A DNA stretch of 64,000 nucleotides from Vandiemenella viatica. Lineage: Eukaryota > Arthropoda > Insecta > Orthoptera > Morabidae. The notes below the pieces were generated by a model. It was not told the DNA's origin, searched no databases, and saw only the letters and a program-made list of their open reading frames with translations. The DNA lies in assembly GCA_031002005.1 (NCBI GenBank), contig JARYHS010009186.1, positions 249,510,199 to 249,574,198 of the forward strand. The letters are read 5' to 3'. This document shows, piece after piece, positions 54,840-64,000 of this stretch. The translations under genes and the position numbers were made by a program. Position 1 is the stretch's first letter. Every line of letters begins with the position of its first letter.

Positions 54840-55710
54840 GCGATTTCAGTACACACCCATCTCCCCACTTTCTGCAGCCACCTACATTCGCCCTCTACAA
54901 ATTTCACCATTAAATTCTTTCAACGTTTTTGGTAAATTATTCATCATTTTTCGTAGTAACTTATTATAATCACTGACACCTTTACCTAAAAAAGAGAATC
55001 TCCCTACACCCTTGTGTCTAAAATCGAGTACCAGCTTGTGGTCATGGTTATCTTTCCCCTTCCATGCATTACTTTTAATTCTTACACCAATATTTTTCCA
55101 TGCCTCTTCACCAGTATACACCTTGTACACTCTCATGACCCTCTTCACCCTCCTCCTGTCTTCCAATGAATCCCATTCCAACTCTTTTACCATCTCTGTT
55201 ACTGATTCCATTCTGCGGTAATTTCCATAAACAAATCTAGCAGCCCTTTTTTGCGCCCTGTTCAACTCCTGTATTTGATACTCAAAATGAGGGTCCCATA
55301 CTACACTACCATATTCGAGCAATGGTCTGACCAAAATTTTGTAACCCAGTTCCTTTACTTCTCTCGTACATTCCCTCATCACTCTCTCCAACAAGTGCAG
55401 AATTTTGAAACCAATCCCTACTACCTGTCCAATGTGTCCTGCCCAGTTAAGCTTGTTATCAAATGTAATGCCAAATTATTTACATTTCAACGAGAAATTC
55501 TCTCCTCACCTTGGAATCATAATTAACCTTTAGTTTTTTTATGTGTGTATCTAATAATCTGACTCTTCTTTGCATTTATCTTCATCCCATGCATACCAAA
55601 CCAACTAGATATCCTGTCCAGATCACCCTGCAGTTGTTTGCAGTGCTCTACCGTTTTGATCGTTTTATATAGCATTATGTCATCTGCAAACAATCTAATC
55701 CTGATAGTAA
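54840..55710 (-). mobile_element. LINE-X copy 8, includes the RT FADD box
   Basis: The longest LINE-X copy here. From its 5' side on minus (~55700): IRIRLFADDIMLYKTIKTVE contains FADD, the catalytic aspartate pair of reverse transcriptase. LQGDLDRISSWFGMHGMKIN AKKSQ follows, then after frame breaks LERVMRECTREVKELGYKIL, VRPLLEYGSVVWDPHFEYQI, QELNRAQKRAARFVYGNYRR, KELEWDSLEDRRRVKRVMRV and FSFLGKGVSDYNKLLRKMMN. The frame 54882-55394 (170 codons) is open across the C-terminal part. It defines the order of LINE-X blocks: RT palm, linker, C-terminal domain. Confidence 0.85.
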
Positions 55711-55714
55711 ACCA

Positions 55715-55990
55715 TCAACGTGTTGTACGTAAGTTGTTTGGATAAAAATATCCTATATTGTAGCCAATGATATATGCTCTTACGAGGGTAGTCACACAAG
55801 CCTGTAGAACACAAATAAAAAAAATTAGCAATATCGAAAAAACAAACAAATTAAAGCACAATTCTTAAGCTTCAGAATTATATAATTATTTTTCAACATA
55901 GTCACCGTTAAGGCTAACACATTTCTCCCAACGTTTTTTATTATTTCGACTTTTCTAGAATCCAGGATTTGACAGCTGCCTCCACTTCAT
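55715..55990. other. AT-rich spacer
   Basis: TCTCCCAACGTTTTTTATTA-like and CAGGATTTGACAGCTGCCTC words near 55925-55985 resemble part of a degenerate mariner-like transposase on the minus strand, but the match is too short to call. Confidence 0.3.
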
Positions 55991-55999
55991 CGTCAGAGG

Positions 56000-56290
56000 T
56001 GAGTTGGGTTGGGTAGTTGTAAGTTAAGAGGCGAGTGAAGGGAGTGTTGACATTTTATAAGACCTATATTGAGGATGCAGACCGGCTGGATGTTCGTAGA
56101 AGACTTAGGAGAGGTCACTTGGAAGAAAAGAGATTAGCGTGACCAGAAACTAGCACCTTATTTAAGTGTAAAGGGACGGGAAGATTTTGTTTTGCAGTTA
56201 AGGAAGTCAAGGATTAAAATAAATTATCGAGGGATATGCGGAACTTTAAAGAAATTAAAATAAAAATTCGAAAAAGGCAGACGTTGCTGT
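56000..56290 (+). mobile_element. LINE-X copy 9, heavily decayed
   Basis: Broken plus frames give RRVKGVLTFYKTYIEDADRL, then GTGRFCFAVKEVKD and NKLSRDMRNFKEIKIKI, matching late LINE-X blocks. Confidence 0.6.
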
Positions 56291-56548
56291 GTAGGGAAAT
56301 TTACGTTGGGACACCTTAATTATATTAAGTTAAATGAAGAAAAAAAAATTCAAGGAAAATAATAAAGAATAATACTGTAATTATGACGACTAACAGAGCT
56401 TTTGTGGATTTGTTTAGACAGGTTTAGTTAGCTTCACTTTCCACATATGTTAAATATACTGGAGTCATGTGAACTTTTTATTGTGTCTATGTTTACTGCT
56501 AGATCTCTGTTTTCATTGGAAATGCAGTCCGGTCCTCCTTTTTTTGCT

Positions 56549-56747
56549 GATTGCCATGAGCCTAGTTGACCCCGAGGTCGTGAGAGGCAGGGAAGGACTG
56601 ACGTCAAGGAGCAGGAAGGAATTCCGTCATGGTCTTATGAAGGACCCATGCCTTCATTCACCTTGAATGGTTTCGGGAAACCACGAGAATCCGAACTCTA
56701 CCTGGCCAAATGGGATTCGAACCAGCGACGTCCCAGGCTCATTCACT
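56549..56747 (-). mobile_element. SINE-1-related, old diverged copy
   Basis: Minus strand: GGTTCGAATCC B box intact, GGTTTCCCGAAACCATTCAA, AATTCCTTCCTGCTCC, CTCACGACCTCGGGGTCAAC. The head is eroded. Confidence 0.7.
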
Positions 56748-56754
56748 AGACTCG

Positions 56755-57480
56755 CAGAGTTTTAATTTGAAGAGTGGAGGAGTGAATGCGAAAAGCCACG
56801 TAGATGTTAACCAGCTGATGTTTAACATCAAGAGAATCAGTTGGTAGGGTAAATATCTTGGCATAACGTTTAATAACAAACTCTATTGGGCAGAGCACAT
56901 TGGGCAGGTGCTGGGAAAAGGTAAAAAAGTCCTCCATTTACTGTAGAAAGTGATGAGAGGATGTAAGTACCAGAGAAGTTAGGGATTTGGGTTACAAAAC
57001 TTTTGTCAGACCATTTCGGGCCCACATTTTGGTTATCAAATGCAGTAGTTGGAAGGTGTTCAAAAAAGAGCAGCTAGATTTGTTTGTGCAAATTATAGCA
57101 GGATCCAATCAGTAACTGATATGATAAAGGAGCTGGACTAGGAGTCATTGGAGGACAGGAGGAGGATGAAGAGAGTGCTGGGAATGTACAGGGCATATGT
57201 CGGCGATAGGGCTTGGAGGGATATTGGTCGAAGAATTAGCAATAGTGCATGGAAGGGGAAAGATGATCATGACCACAAGCTGTCACTCGGTTTCATGATT
57301 AAGGGAGTGGGAAAATTTTCTTTTGTTGGTAAGGGTGTCAGGGATTGGAACAAATTACCAAGTAAGGTGATGAATAATTTGCCAGAAACGCTTAAGGAAT
57401 TTAAAATTAAAATTGGTAAATCGGACACGTATATGGGGGAGGAATTTAACACTCCAATTAAAAAATAATATATATATATA
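56755..57480 (+). mobile_element. LINE-X copy 10, 5' segment of a split copy
   Basis: Plus strand: KYLGITFNNKLYWAEHIGQV, frame breaks, ARFVCANYSRIQSVTD MIKELD, stop, then the open frame 57148-57468 with EDRRRMKRVLGMYRAYVGDR, SAWKGKDDHDHKLSLGFMIK and GVGKFSFVGKGVRDWNKLPS. Its 3' UTR is interrupted here and resumes at about 58467, beyond the RTE-like insertion. Confidence 0.85.
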
Positions 57481-57654
57481 TATCATAATCTTCCCATTAC
57501 AACTTGGTATGGGAAAGTAACACGGGTAATGCACTTTAAATATCTGGGAGAGATCATCCAACCATCAGGACTGAACACAATAGCCAACCAAGAAAGAATA
57601 TCAAAATTACAAAAAGCGTATAAGCTTACTTGGAAACACTACAATAAAAAATCT

Positions 57655-57864
57655 GAATAAAACTTTCTCGGGTAGCTAGCCGAGTTAGTACATCGTTTGA
57701 CCACGTCGTTTCGGCGGTCACAAACTCTGCCGCCATTGTCAAGTGACAATGGCGGCAGAGTTTGTGACCGCCGAAACGTCGTGGTCAAACGATGTACTAA
57801 CTCGGCTAGCTACCCGAGAAAGTTTTATTCATTTACAACGCCGAGAAAATCTCCAGTCTTACAT
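57655..57864 (+). mobile_element. Hairpin (fold-back) element with 12 bp target duplication
   Basis: AATAAAAAATCT flanks it at 57643-57654 and 57865-57876. Bases 57654-57831 form a near-perfect palindrome: ~88 bp arms around a 2-base centre (57742-57743) with one mismatch (near 57707/57778). A 33-base tail (57832-57864) follows, similar in layout to the tail on the Penelope-like element (CATCAACAAAGATGGCCGTG there, CATTTACAACGCCGAGAAAA here). It contains a hammerhead-like hairpin in the right arm. No coding capacity of its own; the first part of the open frame at 57697-58335 is simply this insertion. Confidence 0.9.
57744..57782 (+). other. Degenerate hammerhead-like motif in hairpin element
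   Basis: TGACAA, one spacer T, perfect 5 bp stem GGCGG ... CCGCC, then GAAACGTC. The core has A where G8 is expected; the related element at 25.7-26.0 kb retains TTGACGA at this place. Confidence 0.3.
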
Positions 57865-58466
57865 AATAAAAAATCTATTTCTGTCAACGCCAAACTAAGG
57901 CATTACAGTGCAGTAGTTCTGCCGGAAGCACTTTATGCTGCAGAAACTACAGTGATTCATGGTCATAGAAAAATAAGAGACGTTGAAAAGCAGGAAAGGA
58001 AAATTCTGAGGAAAATATTCGGACCAGTTTTTCGTGAACGAATTTGGATAAAGAGGCCATCAAAAGAGCTCTACAAACAGATAGAAACAATAACTGACAA
58101 CTTTAGAAAAAGAAGGATGAAATTTTATGGACATATTAGCAGGATGAACAAGAACAGGCTCACAAGGCAAATCTTTGAGATAGTAAACACCAGTAAAAAC
58201 AAGATTAAATGGATATCTGAAACAGAAGAATTGGGAATCACACAAGACAACATAAACAAGCAAGAACAGTTTAGAAACATCATAAAGAAACATACACTTA
58301 AACGAACACAAACCAAAAAAAGAACAGGAAACTAATGGTCAGAAGAGCGCAAGAAAGAACACAGCGAGCGTATGAAGAGAATTTGGGAAGAAAGGAAGAA
58401 GAAAAAAACATCATGACTACTCAAGTTCAGTCGCTCTCTTTAAAGGGAATAATCGAAGAAGAAGAA

Positions 58467-58556
58467 GAAGAAGAAAAGTGGTGATTAGATGACTCTGAGA
58501 ATTGCCACCTGAGCGTTAGCTCCATCGCAATTAAATTAATAGTAATAATAAAGCCT
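58467..58556 (+). mobile_element. LINE-X copy 10, 3' end resumed after insertion
   Basis: AGATGACTCTGAGAATTGCC, then GAGCGTTAGCTCCATCGCAA and an ATTAATAGTAATAATAA tail: the LINE-X 3' terminus missing from 57480. Confidence 0.8.
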
Positions 58557-58559
58557 CAG

Positions 58560-60008
58560 CATCTTCGAAACTGGTCAGTGCAGTAGCCTGGATCGATGCT
58601 GTTGAAAATATCATCGTTGTAGCTAGAGAAGAATAAGGAAAGATGTTCACATCAGCGTGTATGGAGCTGGACTGCTTTATAGAGCAGCGCTTACCGCCTC
58701 ACCGTCAGATAAGCCTTTTTACGAGGAATCTGCCAGCTTACATCTGATAGAGCTCCTGGTGGATGTCACCAGGTTTATCTCCTACTCTGACATTTATGAA
58801 CTGACTCTCCGTCAGCCATAAACTCAACCCACCTCGTCGCTCAGCTCGCTTCACAGCTGAACGTAGCTAATCTTTCAACTGGATGTTATCTTGTTAAAGT
58901 CCAGCTGGCGGAAGAATTTTTCATCTTTTGAACTCTGACGATAAGGAATAAAATTTGAAGATACACAATTCCAGATCCGTTGTGAATGAAATACAGAGTG
59001 TTTCGTCAGTGGTTACGGCGTGAGGTTACAGTAAAATGTTTATTTTGACGTGAATACATCTTTAAAGTTCAGCGCTTGGTGGCATCCTAGAGTAACGAAT
59101 AACTTGAAAACTCTCTGTACAGTATGAAACGACAAGTACTCGATGACTACTGAAGGTACTCAAGGACGTAGGATAGAGAAAGGTTTAAGGGTTAAATTGT
59201 ATTAGCCGGCATCTACCCGCCCCTCTTCAACTCGTGGAAGGGACGCCAATTCTGTGCAAACCCAGTAGCCGTAGACCCGTAACTCGCTCATTTGCCCCAT
59301 TAATCCAGGCGAGATAACATCGTTTCCCATTAAATACAGTTCGTCGGAGAATTTAGGACTTTTCAAGATCGCTAAAAGTAGAGAGGTTATGGTTATTGAG
59401 TTCGCACGGCTACTAGTTTCTCGTAGGATTCGTGGAGAAAAGAAAATTAGGAAAAACTGTGACAGTGAAAATGTCAGAGTGCAAAGTGGTAACAAACTGG
59501 AATCAGAACCATCGGAAAATAGGTATAAATAAAGCCACGGAGAAAAAAAATGAATGGGGGGGAAGGAGCAGGTCTTGATCTCATCGATACCCAGTGGTGT
59601 AGGGGATGGAGTTCAGAACTACCTCCGATAGACATGGACTGTCCAGAGAAACACAATCACACCACAGTCCATCAGCCCAGGCTCTTTTGCTTCTGTATAC
59701 CTCCTCTGAAACACGTGATGTAGCACCTGAGTTACTAAGAAGAACTATCTCGTGTACCTAAATAAAACGTTCAACAGTTAAGTACAGTAGTTTTCTGTGT
59801 ACATAAATAAAATGTTAAATTACAACAATATTTGTCTAAAAAAATACATTTGCAGTAGGAACCCCGTCTAATAGCTACCCGTAATTTTTTTTTCTCTCCC
59901 TTCCTGAGGAGGTGTTAAACCTGTCGTCCTCGGTATCCTTCGGAAGAGTGCTAGCACTAACTATCGCCATGACCTCCCACCATCGCCTTTCTTTCTCTTG
60001 CACACAGA
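58560..60008. other. Spacer, no supported gene
   Basis: Minus frames at 59202-59656 have no recognisable motif; composition is mixed. Confidence 0.35.
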
Positions 60009-60011
60009 AAA

Positions 60012-60844
60012 TCTATGTATATAAAACGAAAACCGGATATAATGGTCCCAGAAAAACTCGAAAACTACTGCGGAAATTTCGATGGGTTTTTCATCATTTT
60101 AAAGATTAGAATCTCAACTGAATTGCTTGGTATGTCTTATGCATCAACGTAACATAAAGCTGGAGCAGTAAGTGAAAATCTGAACGTATCGCGTGAAACA
60201 CCAAGGATGAAATAAGAACTAGATGCATGCTTCGTAAAAAATAATAGCCATAATATTACATGTAAGGTTTCCTTTACATAGATGGCCGTATGGAATGCGA
60301 AGAGGAAACTACGTAAAATGGGAAATAGTAAATTAATTTCAATAATATAATTAATAAAACCTTTCGATATCTTCTATGCTTAAAGCTACCATCTCAGGCA
60401 GCACAGCTACAATCTATGATGATTGGATGTGAAATTACATTCGTTGTTGGCAGTAAGTAATGCATATTTGATGGGTTTTAACATGAAAGTGCACTGTTTA
60501 AAACTTTTGGTGTTGGAATTTCCGTTTTTTTTTTTAATAATTTGTTGTTGAAAAATTCCGTCTTTACCACATTTCAGGAAAAAAAATTGTTTCTATTGTT
60601 GCACGAATCACTGTGGTTATTATGACGAATCTTCGTACAAATGTTACTGATAGGATGTCTAAAAATATTGCAGGAATAAATCAACACTAACCCCTTCTCT
60701 TTTCTACTACATCGGGGGTTAGCCGTTTAAATACCTATTAAAAAAATGGAGTCCAGTAAATTGCAGTAAATTGACTTTTGTTATGAACTTCAGTACTGTC
60801 TGCGTGGGCAAATCAACCTAGATCTACTCCGGGAACTCTGCTAG
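60012..60844 (+). mobile_element. Non-autonomous Helitron, copy 3
   Basis: Starts A|TCTATGTATATAAAACG with the host A in place and ends CTCTGCTAG followed by T. Body matches copies 1 and 2 (GTCCCAGAAAAACTCGAAAA, GGTATGTCTTATGCATCAAC). The 3' hairpin is weakened. No coding. Confidence 0.75.
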
Positions 60845-61079
60845 TTTCAGCTAACAAGCACTCATTCTTCTTTTCCTAGAGGTAGATTTGCAGCAGATTT
60901 CCATTCTTCACCGTGCCTTTCTCTTCAGCTCATTGCAGGAGAGGTATCCCATATCTCACATCATTTGATCCTCTCTGGTTTCCGCCTTCGATGGTGCCTT
61001 TCATTATCGCTGTCAGGAATCTCACAAGTTCTCTTTTCTTCTGAACGTGACGACACAGACTCCGTGCAGAACTATATAC

Positions 61080-62115
61080 AACAACGCTGGACACTCGTAA
61101 GAAATGAAACCCATTCCCAGCTTTGACGATTGGTGAATTACTGCAACTCCTGCTGGAAGATACTAACCAAACTTGTGCTCCACATGATTACAGCCAAAAC
61201 TCTCGGTGGTAATGGTGCTCCATTATGAATACGACAACTCAATAGTGACAGTAATGATATAAAACACTATTGCCATTATTGGAATTATTTGCAGGATGAC
61301 CCGCAAAAGCGGAAACGTCTGATGATGATTGTCATTAATGGCGTGGATATGTTCAAAGTTTCGCTGTAGTCCGACATCACTTGTAAGTTGCAGCCCGCTC
61401 TGTTCCTCAGGTGTCTGATGGTTCCTGGCAACTAACACGGTGCTTGCTGACTGTAATCCCAATGCTGGGAGAAGTTTTACCCATTTGGGATTTGGCCACC
61501 AAGATAGGTGAAGTAATAGTGCAAAAATCCAGCAATGCTAAGACAGTAGACGTTGCGCTCCCCAGAACATGCCGCCTCATCACAGGGTGTCTCAGACCAT
61601 CGCCTTTGAGCAAAGTGGAGATACTAGCTGGCATCGCTCCTGGAGATATACGCCACCAGCGTGGCAAGGTTTAAAGTGATTGAAGACGTCAGACACCCCC
61701 TTCATGGCTATACACAAGCGCCATCGAGACTATAGTCCCGTTCAAGCTTCATGCGAACTTCAAAGCCACCAACTGGAGCTCCAAGCAATTAAAGAATACT
61801 GGCTTGGGAGAAGAGATTACAACAAGGGTTCGAGTGGATCAAGCCAAAAGAGGATATACCACCTGGGTCTGAACAACCATGGCCCATGACTCTCTAAACA
61901 GGCCTCGAGTTGGAGTTGGCCGCTGCAAAGATACACTTGCCACTTGGGGATACGTGGGAGGATAGCCAGATACCACATGTTCCTGCGGGGAGAGAGATAC
62001 CATTGTACATTTGCTGTCTTGTCCACAAATTGGAATAAATATATCTCAATTTGACCTCCAATCAGCTACTGACAAATCCATCGCATTGGCGGAAAAACTA
62101 CCTCATATTTGATGC
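61080..62115 (+). mobile_element. LINE C-terminal region with cysteine/histidine end motif
   Basis: Plus frames give PRTCRLITGCLRPSPLSKVE and ILAGIAPGDIRHQ (61553-61660), then RPRVGVGRCKDTLATWGYVG and TTCSCGERDTIVHLLSCPQI (61900-62033). TCRxITGCLxPTPLxxLxxLAGIAPPxIRR and the C-x-C-G-x(5)-H-x(3)-C finger are typical late blocks of an insect non-LTR retrotransposon. Stops and frame changes separate them. A hammerhead-like hairpin (GGATGA, CCGC/GCGG, GAAACGTC) sits at 61294-61319 just upstream. Confidence 0.65.
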
Positions 62116-62215
62116 TGTCATCGACAAAAGAAGAAGTGCGCGATTCGTAATCACCATCATCTTCCTGGACAATGTGTGAACGAAGACTTTCCCGGCGTGT
62201 TGCTGAAATGTTGTC

Positions 62216-62360
62216 TTCACGGTTTCTCCACCGGATAGTTTAGAAAGACGAGCTTTCGGCTATGGTTGTCACAGTCGTAACAGTAGACCTGAATAAGGCG
62301 GCAGAGCTAGCCGACGAAAGCTCGTCTTTGTTCAACACTATCCGGTGGAGAACCCGTGAA
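62216..62360 (+). mobile_element. Small fold-back element
   Basis: The left arm (TTCACGGTTTCTCCACCGGA, then AAGACGAGCTTTCGGCT) and the right arm as complement (TTCACGGGTTCTCCACCGGA, then AAGACGAGCTTTCGTCGGCT) pair over ~45 bases around a ~50-base loop. The loop/right arm carries CTGAATAAGGC ... GCC and CGAAAGC, a weak relative of the hammerhead-like motif. Confidence 0.65.
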
Positions 62361-62598
62361 CATTACCTATCTTCCTCGACAGTTTGCAGCCTCTGACCGG
62401 ATCTGCATGAACACAGTACTCTCCAGCGTCTCCGGTCTCTTCACTATTCCTCCTCCTGTATTGCTTTCCAGTTCGCTTCTCTGTTTTGCTCAGTATTTTC
62501 TATTCCCTTGTTACACCTATCCCGTGGCGTTCCTATCTTCTTGCAATTTCAAAGCATATATTCTCTTCGGCAATCTCTCATCACTTATCCGATGCGGT

Positions 62599-62897
62599 AT
62601 GGAGGAGGCCTAGTGGTTAAAGTGTCTGACTCGAGCTCGAAAGGTCTCCGGTTCGAATTCCTGGGTCGGTGGGGATTTTCATTGGCTCTTAACCCGACTT
62701 TCACCTTTGGTACTGCTTGCTTTGTAACGTGAAGTACGCCAGAACGCATCCGTGGTTCAGATTCCACATTAAACTGTAGGTCCTCTGTACTCGATAGGAC
62801 TACCGGGTTAGGCTAAGGTGGCTACGACAGTGCGGAATGCGTTGCCAATATAAAACTTCCCACCAGGTCATTACGACCACACAAAATTATTATTATA
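62599..62897 (+). mobile_element. SINE-2, copy 3 (full length)
   Basis: Head GGAGGAGGCCTAGTGGTTAA, CGAAAGGTCTCCGGTTCGAA with B box, body TTAACCCGACTTTCACCTTT, GTGAAGTACGCCAGAA, AACTGTAGGTCCTCTGTACT, GGTCATTACGACCACACAAA and an ATTATTATTAT tail. Confidence 0.9.
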
Positions 62898-63025
62898 TAT
62901 GACCGATTCTGTTCATATGTCCGGACCATTGAAGTTTTGATCTTTCATTTTTGTCCTGTACAGATTCATCTTTAACTGCCTTCCTCGTATGCTCATTCCG
63001 CAACCCATAATCACGATACTGTGCG

Positions 63026-63029
<4 letters not shown>

Positions 63030-63061
<32 letters not shown>
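63030..63061. repeat. (TA)n microsatellite
   Basis: About 16 TA units directly abutting the 3' end of the following SINE-1 copy. Confidence 0.95.
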
Positions 63062-63064
<3 letters not shown>

Positions 63065-63272
63065 CCTCGTCGAAGGCGAGGTTTTTAGAAGCGGGATAAG
63101 ACTGGTGGCAAGGAACGGGAAGCAATTCGACCATAGCGTTTTCGAGGAACAATCCCGCCTTTCGCCAGTAGTGATTTGGGAGAAAACAGAAAACCGAAAT
63201 CTCGATGGCCGGATGGGAACCGAAGCTGCATTCTCCCGACTGTGAGGCCAGAACGTTACCGCTACTTCACTA
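63061..63272 (-). mobile_element. SINE-1, diverged, minus strand
   Basis: Head near 63272 eroded, GAACGTTCTGGCCTCACAGTC-type anticodon region, damaged B box, body and tail CTCGCCTTCGACGAGGCTCA; its A tail has become or merged with the (TA)n run. Confidence 0.75.
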
Positions 63273-63274
63273 TG

Positions 63275-64000
63275 TTATTTTGCGTGCTGAAGTCCAGAAG
63301 GTTTAAACCAAAACATCTTCGTAGTTGGTTTGGAACGAGAGACTGTTAAACTTGATGGCTCCATTGGTGTCTTTTGGAAGAGTAGGACTGAATAGGCTGG
63401 CACCGAGCTCACCCCCTCCTTACCTTCATCTTCAGATTGCAGTAAGCATCAATTATCACATTCACTCATATCCACAATAACAAGGAGCAAAGGAATTGAC
63501 CTCCGTCCTTGCTCGAATCTGATCAGATCTTACAGTTGCTTAGAAACTTCCTCAGTGAAGAGCATATTAACGTACATAGGTTAGTTCCTATTCCCGTTCA
63601 TCCATCAGCGGTACCAACTTTGGAATTCTTGTTACGTGGTGTTGATTTGAAATAACAATTTCAAGTTGAACAACCCTGACAACAGAAGCAACTCAGACGG
63701 TTGACTTAATATGAAAAAACCTTTCCAACACCAGTGCTACCGCACGGAGGAAAGATTTTATTCGTGATGCAGGAAGACCTTCAAGTAGACGATCAGAGAT
63801 CAGAGTGCAGGGGCGAACCAATCAGGGGCAAGTATTGGATCGCGAGGCGCGTCGATCAGTTTGAGGGGTTGAGAAGAGGGCGGAATGTTTCCAAGTTTTA
63901 TTCATAATTAATAAAGGAAAATTTCTGTGCCGCTCGAAACCAAAGTTCCAGGCAGCAATAAGACAAAATTCAGCTTTTATTTTAGTTCCACTTAAAGTTA
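63275..64000. other. Spacer to window end, nothing recognised
   Basis: No gene or shared repeat. A slightly GC-richer patch at about 63790-63890. Confidence 0.4.

Larger units (their letters stand above)
57485..58466 (+). mobile_element. RTE-like LINE inserted in LINE-X, itself interrupted by a hairpin element
   Basis: Before the hairpin: VMHFKYLGEIIQPSGLNTIA, NQERISKLQKAYKLTWKHYN. After it: VNAKLRHYSAVVLPEALYAA, ETTVIHGHRKIRDVEKQERK, KIFGPVFRERIWIKRPSKEL, KRRMKFYGHISRMNKNRLTR and, after a single TAA, WSEERKKEHSERMKRIWEER. This is the C-terminal half of an RTE-type LINE. Apart from the hairpin insertion the frame is nearly intact, with one stop near 58333. It ends in GAAGAAGAAGAAGAAG. Confidence 0.85.

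Noticed and set aside
55900..55990. Second mariner transposase remnant
   Set aside because: Only a short stretch with words like TTTCTCCCAACGTTTTTTAT; too little to separate from chance.
57697..58335. 212-codon frame as an intact gene
   Set aside because: The first third is the hairpin element and the rest is the C-terminal part of an RTE-like LINE; it is a chance fusion created by the insertion.
1..64000. Bacterial-style operon, phage or defence system
   Set aside because: No ribosome-binding-site-led gene clusters, very low coding density and many eukaryotic retroelements; not prokaryotic DNA.

Overview
This window is intergenic, repeat-dominated DNA from an animal nuclear genome, almost certainly an insect. 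The case rests on low GC overall, no gene-dense or operon-like organisation, long AT-rich stretches without open frames, abundant tRNA-derived SINEs, several non-LTR retrotransposon lineages, Helitron-like elements, a mariner remnant and a Penelope-like element with a GIY-YIG domain. This mix suits a large insect genome (cockroach, termite, stick insect or orthopteran type), but the species cannot be named from sequence alone. I found no host protein-coding exon that I can defend. Every recognisable protein fragment belongs to a transposable element, and all are truncated, frameshifted or interrupted.

Layout. 0-3.7 kb: fragment of a GC-rich MITE, a GIY-YIG remnant, a decayed repeat-type protein and LINE-X copy 1 (minus). 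4.9-7.5 kb: LINE-X tail, a BovB/RTE-like tail, two SINE-1 copies and a large fold-back element. 9.7-13.4 kb: dispersed repeat R1, three LINE C-terminal fragments, a degenerate ~168 bp satellite and a Helitron 3' end. 13.4-18.4 kb: SINE-1, a MITE, a LINE-X tail and a 1.25 kb DNA transposon (17114-18363) with an internally deleted transposase. 18.7-26.6 kb: Helitron copy 1, a 44 bp tandem repeat, an RTE-like tail, SINE-1 and SINE-2 copies and a fold-back element. 27.5-32.6 kb: MITE, Penelope-like element (28682-29323), SINEs, paired 3'UTR-like repeats and an RTE-like tail. 34-43.6 kb: many SINE-1 copies, two of them inserted into LINEs with clear target duplications, repeat R1 copy 2, and a 691 bp mariner deletion derivative with intact inverted repeats and TA duplication. 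44-48.8 kb: SINE-2, Helitron copy 2 with a nested MITE, LINE-X, SINE-1. 50-58.5 kb: LINE fragments, a palindromic repeat cluster, a tandem SINE-3 pair, and a three-level nest (hairpin element inside an RTE-like LINE inside LINE-X). 60-63.3 kb: Helitron copy 3, a LINE with a zinc-knuckle-like C-terminus, a hairpin element, SINE-2 and SINE-1.

The most interesting signal is a set of short fold-back elements (6911-7288, 25690-26050, 57655-57864, 62216-62360). They share palindromic architecture, and in some copies sequence, with the inverted ends of the Penelope-like element. Several carry a hammerhead-ribozyme-like core (CTGANGA, one spacer base, hairpin, GAAAC). The same core recurs at 26513, 28731 (minus) and 49967. 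The two best-preserved insertions each have a 12 bp target duplication.
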